Shown here: one piece after another, positions 13,352 through 15,435 of the stretch
Numbering within the stretch: the first letter of the stretch is position 1
How the letters are laid out: the number at the start of each line of letters is the position of its first letter
Origin: an uncultured Clostridium sp.
Lineage (GTDB): Bacteria; Bacillota; Clostridia; Lachnospirales; Lachnospiraceae
Assembly: GCA_947253885.1 (NCBI GenBank)
Contig: CAMYAO010000030.1
Span: 1 to 15,435, forward strand
Direction: 5' to 3'
Length of the DNA stretch: 15,435 nucleotides
Program-made: the position numbers and the translations under genes
The notes under the pieces: model-generated
Database searches by the model: none
The model's input: only the letters and a program-made list of their open reading frames with translations
Told to the model about the DNA's origin: nothing

Positions 13352-15435
13352 ACTGACGAGGCACCTCAACCATTTTATAGGCTTCTACCTGATCTCCCTC
13401 TGCAAGCGTATCAAAACCTTCAAATACAAGACCGCATTCATATCCGGCCTTTACTGTTTTTACATCATCCTTATAACGTTTCAAAGATGCTAATGCGCCT
13501 TCAAATACCTGTTCTCCTTCATGAGTAATACGAACCTTACAATCACGCTCAAAATACCCGTCCAGAATATAAGATCCTGCAATATTTCCTACTCCGGATG
13601 CTTTGAAAATTTGACGTACTTCCGCATGTCCGATAATCTGCTCCTCATAGATAGGTTCCAGCATTCCTTTCATCGCATTTTCTACGTCTTCAATTGCTTT
13701 GTAGATAACAGAATATAAGTGAATATCTACACCCTCATGCTCTGCAATTGATTTTGCGGTTGCATCCGGTTTTACATTAAATCCGATAATAATCGCATTG
13801 GAGGCAGATGCCAGATTTACGTCAGATTCGCTGATTGCTCCGACTGCACCATGTATTACCTTTACAACCACTTCATCATTTGAAATCTTTTCCAGACTCT
13901 GTTTAACCGCCTCAACAGAACCCTGTACATCGGCTTTTACAATCAAATCCAGCTGTTTCAGATTTCCGGATTGAATCTGAGAGAAAATATCATCCAGATT
14001 CATTCTTGCACGAGTTTCATCCAGCAATTTTTCCTTATCTTGAGATACAAAGGTCTCTGCAAAGCTACGTGCATCTTTTTCATTATCAAACATCATAAAC
14101 ACTTCGCCTGCATTCGGAACATTATTAAGACCGATAATCTCTACAGGAGTGGATGGTCCGGCTTCTTTTACACGTTTTCCTTTATGATCCGTCATGGCAC
14201 GGACTTTACCATAACTGGAGCCGGCAGCCAAAGGTTTTCCAACCTTTAAAGTTCCCTTTTGTACTAATAATGTCGCAACTACACCTCGCCCTTTGTCCAG
14301 TTTTGCCTCAATTACAAGACCTCTGGCATTACGTTTCGGATTTGCTTTTAATTCCAGAATTTCTGCGGTGAGAAGAACATTTTCCAGCAGTTCGTCAATT
14401 CCTTCATGTGTTTTTGCAGATACCGGAACACAAATGGTAGAACCTCCCCAGTCCTCCGGAATTAAATTCTGCTCTGCAAGTCCCTGCTTTACAAAATCTA
14501 TATTTGCACCCGGCTTATCAATCTTATTGATAGCAACAATAATTTCTATTCCGGCCGCACGAGCATGAGAAATCGCTTCGATTGTCTGAGGCATGATACC
14601 ATCGTCCGCTGCTACCACTAAAATTGCGATATCTGTAGAGCTGGCACCTCTCATTCGCATTGCAGTAAACGCTTCGTGACCCGGTGTATCTAAAAAGGTG
14701 ATTTTACTACCGTTAATAGTCGCCACAGAGGCACCTATATGCTGTGTAATACCTCCGGCTTCACGATCTGTTACGTGAGTCTGACGAATAGCATCCAACA
14801 AAGAGGTCTTTCCGTGATCAACATGTCCCATTACACATACAACAGGAGGTCTGGATAGCAGAGTTGCTTCATCCTCCGCCTCTTCCTTCAGCAATTCTTC
14901 TATGACATCTACTTTTTCTTCCGGCTCTGCAACGCAGTTAAACTCTAAAGCAATCTCTTCGGCCTTTTCATAGTTGATCTCTTGATTCAACGTAAGAATC
15001 GTTCCCTGCATAAACAGCTTCTTTACAATCTCGGAAGGTTGAATCATCATCTTATCAGCCAAATCTTTCACGGTTAGATACTCCGGCAGCTGAATCGCCA
15101 GGATTTCATTTCTATCTCGTTTTACCTCTTGTGAAGGACCGTTATTTCTCTTTTTATGTCCGGTCTTTTTCTCAAGATTTACGTAGTGCTCCTGTTTCTT
15201 CGGTGCACCTTTTTTATTAAAGTTCTGTTTGTTTTTATTATTTTTCTGATTGCGATTACGATTATCGCGCTTCCTTCCCTCTTCTGAGATCGGAACTGCC
15301 GATTGCCCATTACGGTCATTTCCGTGAGAAGTATGAAAACGGTTATCTACTTTTCCTTTTTGATCTTTTTGATAGCCTTTGTTGTTTTGACCGCCACTTT
15401 TATAATTGGAATTACCACCGGTGCGGTTCCCATTA
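13350..15435 (-). CDS. infB: Translation initiation factor IF-2, 5' part outside the window
   Basis: GTPase that places initiator tRNA on the 30S subunit. The reading frame stays open through the right edge of the window, so 694 residues are seen and the true N terminus is missing. The first 120 or so visible residues are a low-complexity, probably disordered, basic region (roughly 21 Asn and 18 Lys by eye, with many Gly, Gln and Arg). Then come the IF2_N fold (LPEYLTVKDLADKMM, KKLFMQGTILTLNQ), the G domain with GHVDHGKT (codons at 14828-14805), DTPGHEAF, NKID and SAKT, and the C-terminal barrels that bind fMet-tRNA, ending in EVPRQ. A GTG at 15071 is internal, not the start. It heads the visible part of the rbfA-nrnA-truB-ribF operon. 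Confidence 0.97.
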   Translation of the reverse strand, partial: NGNRTGGNSNYKSGGQNNKGYQKDQKGKVDNRFHTSHGNDRNGQSAVPISEEGRKRDNRNRNQKNNKNKQNFNKKGAPKKQEHYVNLEKKTGHKKRNNGPSQEVKRDRNEILAIQLPEYLTVKDLADKMMIQPSEIVKKLFMQGTILTLNQEINYEKAEEIALEFNCVAEPEEKVDVIEELLKEEAEDEATLLSRPPVVCVMGHVDHGKTSLLDAIRQTHVTDREAGGITQHIGASVATINGSKITFLDTPGHEAFTAMRMRGASSTDIAILVVAADDGIMPQTIEAISHARAAGIEIIVAINKIDKPGANIDFVKQGLAEQNLIPEDWGGSTICVPVSAKTHEGIDELLENVLLTAEILELKANPKRNARGLVIEAKLDKGRGVVATLLVQKGTLKVGKPLAAGSSYGKVRAMTDHKGKRVKEAGPSTPVEIIGLNNVPNAGEVFMMFDNEKDARSFAETFVSQDKEKLLDETRARMNLDDIFSQIQSGNLKQLDLIVKADVQGSVEAVKQSLEKISNDEVVVKVIHGAVGAISESDVNLASASNAIIIGFNVKPDATAKSIAEHEGVDIHLYSVIYKAIEDVENAMKGMLEPIYEEQIIGHAEVRQIFKASGVGNIAGSYILDGYFERDCKVRITHEGEQVFEGALASLKRYKDDVKTVKAGYECGLVFEGFDTLAEGDQVEAYKMVEVPRQ

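Noticed and set aside
13340..13369. N-terminal extension of RbfA to 13369
   Set aside because: It would overlap the infB end and the AAGGAGG at 13345-13351 clearly serves the ATG at 13339.
15069..15071. GTG at 15071 as the infB start
   Set aside because: The frame continues open to the window edge and the upstream codons encode the start of the IF2_N domain (LPEYLT) and a typical basic N-terminal region.

Overview
The window is a 15.4-kb piece of an AT-rich, low-GC Gram-positive chromosome. Gene content, gene order and protein sequences point to Clostridia, most likely a Lachnospiraceae-type gut anaerobe. This assignment rests on recognising the proteins by eye; no search was run. It is a core housekeeping region. 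I see no phage, insertion sequence, CRISPR array, tRNA or rRNA gene. Bases 1-41 are not genomic: they match the Illumina Nextera read-2 adapter, preceded by what looks like an index fragment, so the left edge is an untrimmed contig end.

Layout, left to right: (a) adapter, 1-41. (b) One plus-strand gene, 145-1212, for a YprB-like RNase H-fold exonuclease. It converges on the minus-strand genes and is separated from them by a hairpin able to terminate in both directions. (c) Minus-strand operon, read from right to left as scpA-scpB-rpiR-type regulator-baiN-like flavoprotein-cmk-ispH-rpsA (7421 down to 1325). Its genes overlap or lie within 15 nt of one another. (d) pnp, with its own promoter region and terminator. 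(e) rpsO, with a good promoter, a leader of about 100 nt that can be folded, and a strong terminator. (f) The right part, read from right to left as infB (cut by the window edge)-rbfA-nrnA-truB-ribF, which is the well-known nusA/infB translation operon.

Together the genes serve translation initiation and ribosome maturation (IF2, RbfA, S15, S1, TruB), RNA turnover (PNPase, NrnA, perhaps the YprB-like nuclease), chromosome condensation (ScpA, ScpB), and nucleotide, flavin and isoprenoid precursor supply (Cmk, RibF, IspH). The one gene that looks out of place is a MurR/RpiR-type sugar-phosphate-sensing regulator inside the scpAB-cmk-ispH operon.

No undescribed system is evident. The points most worth checking are the adapter at the left end, the structured rpsO leader, the inverted repeats at the pnp promoter, the ispH/rpsA overlap (in place of the IspH-S1 fusion known in other Clostridia), the RpiR-type regulator's location, and several start codons that differ from the longest open frame (rpsA, scpA, rbfA, infB).
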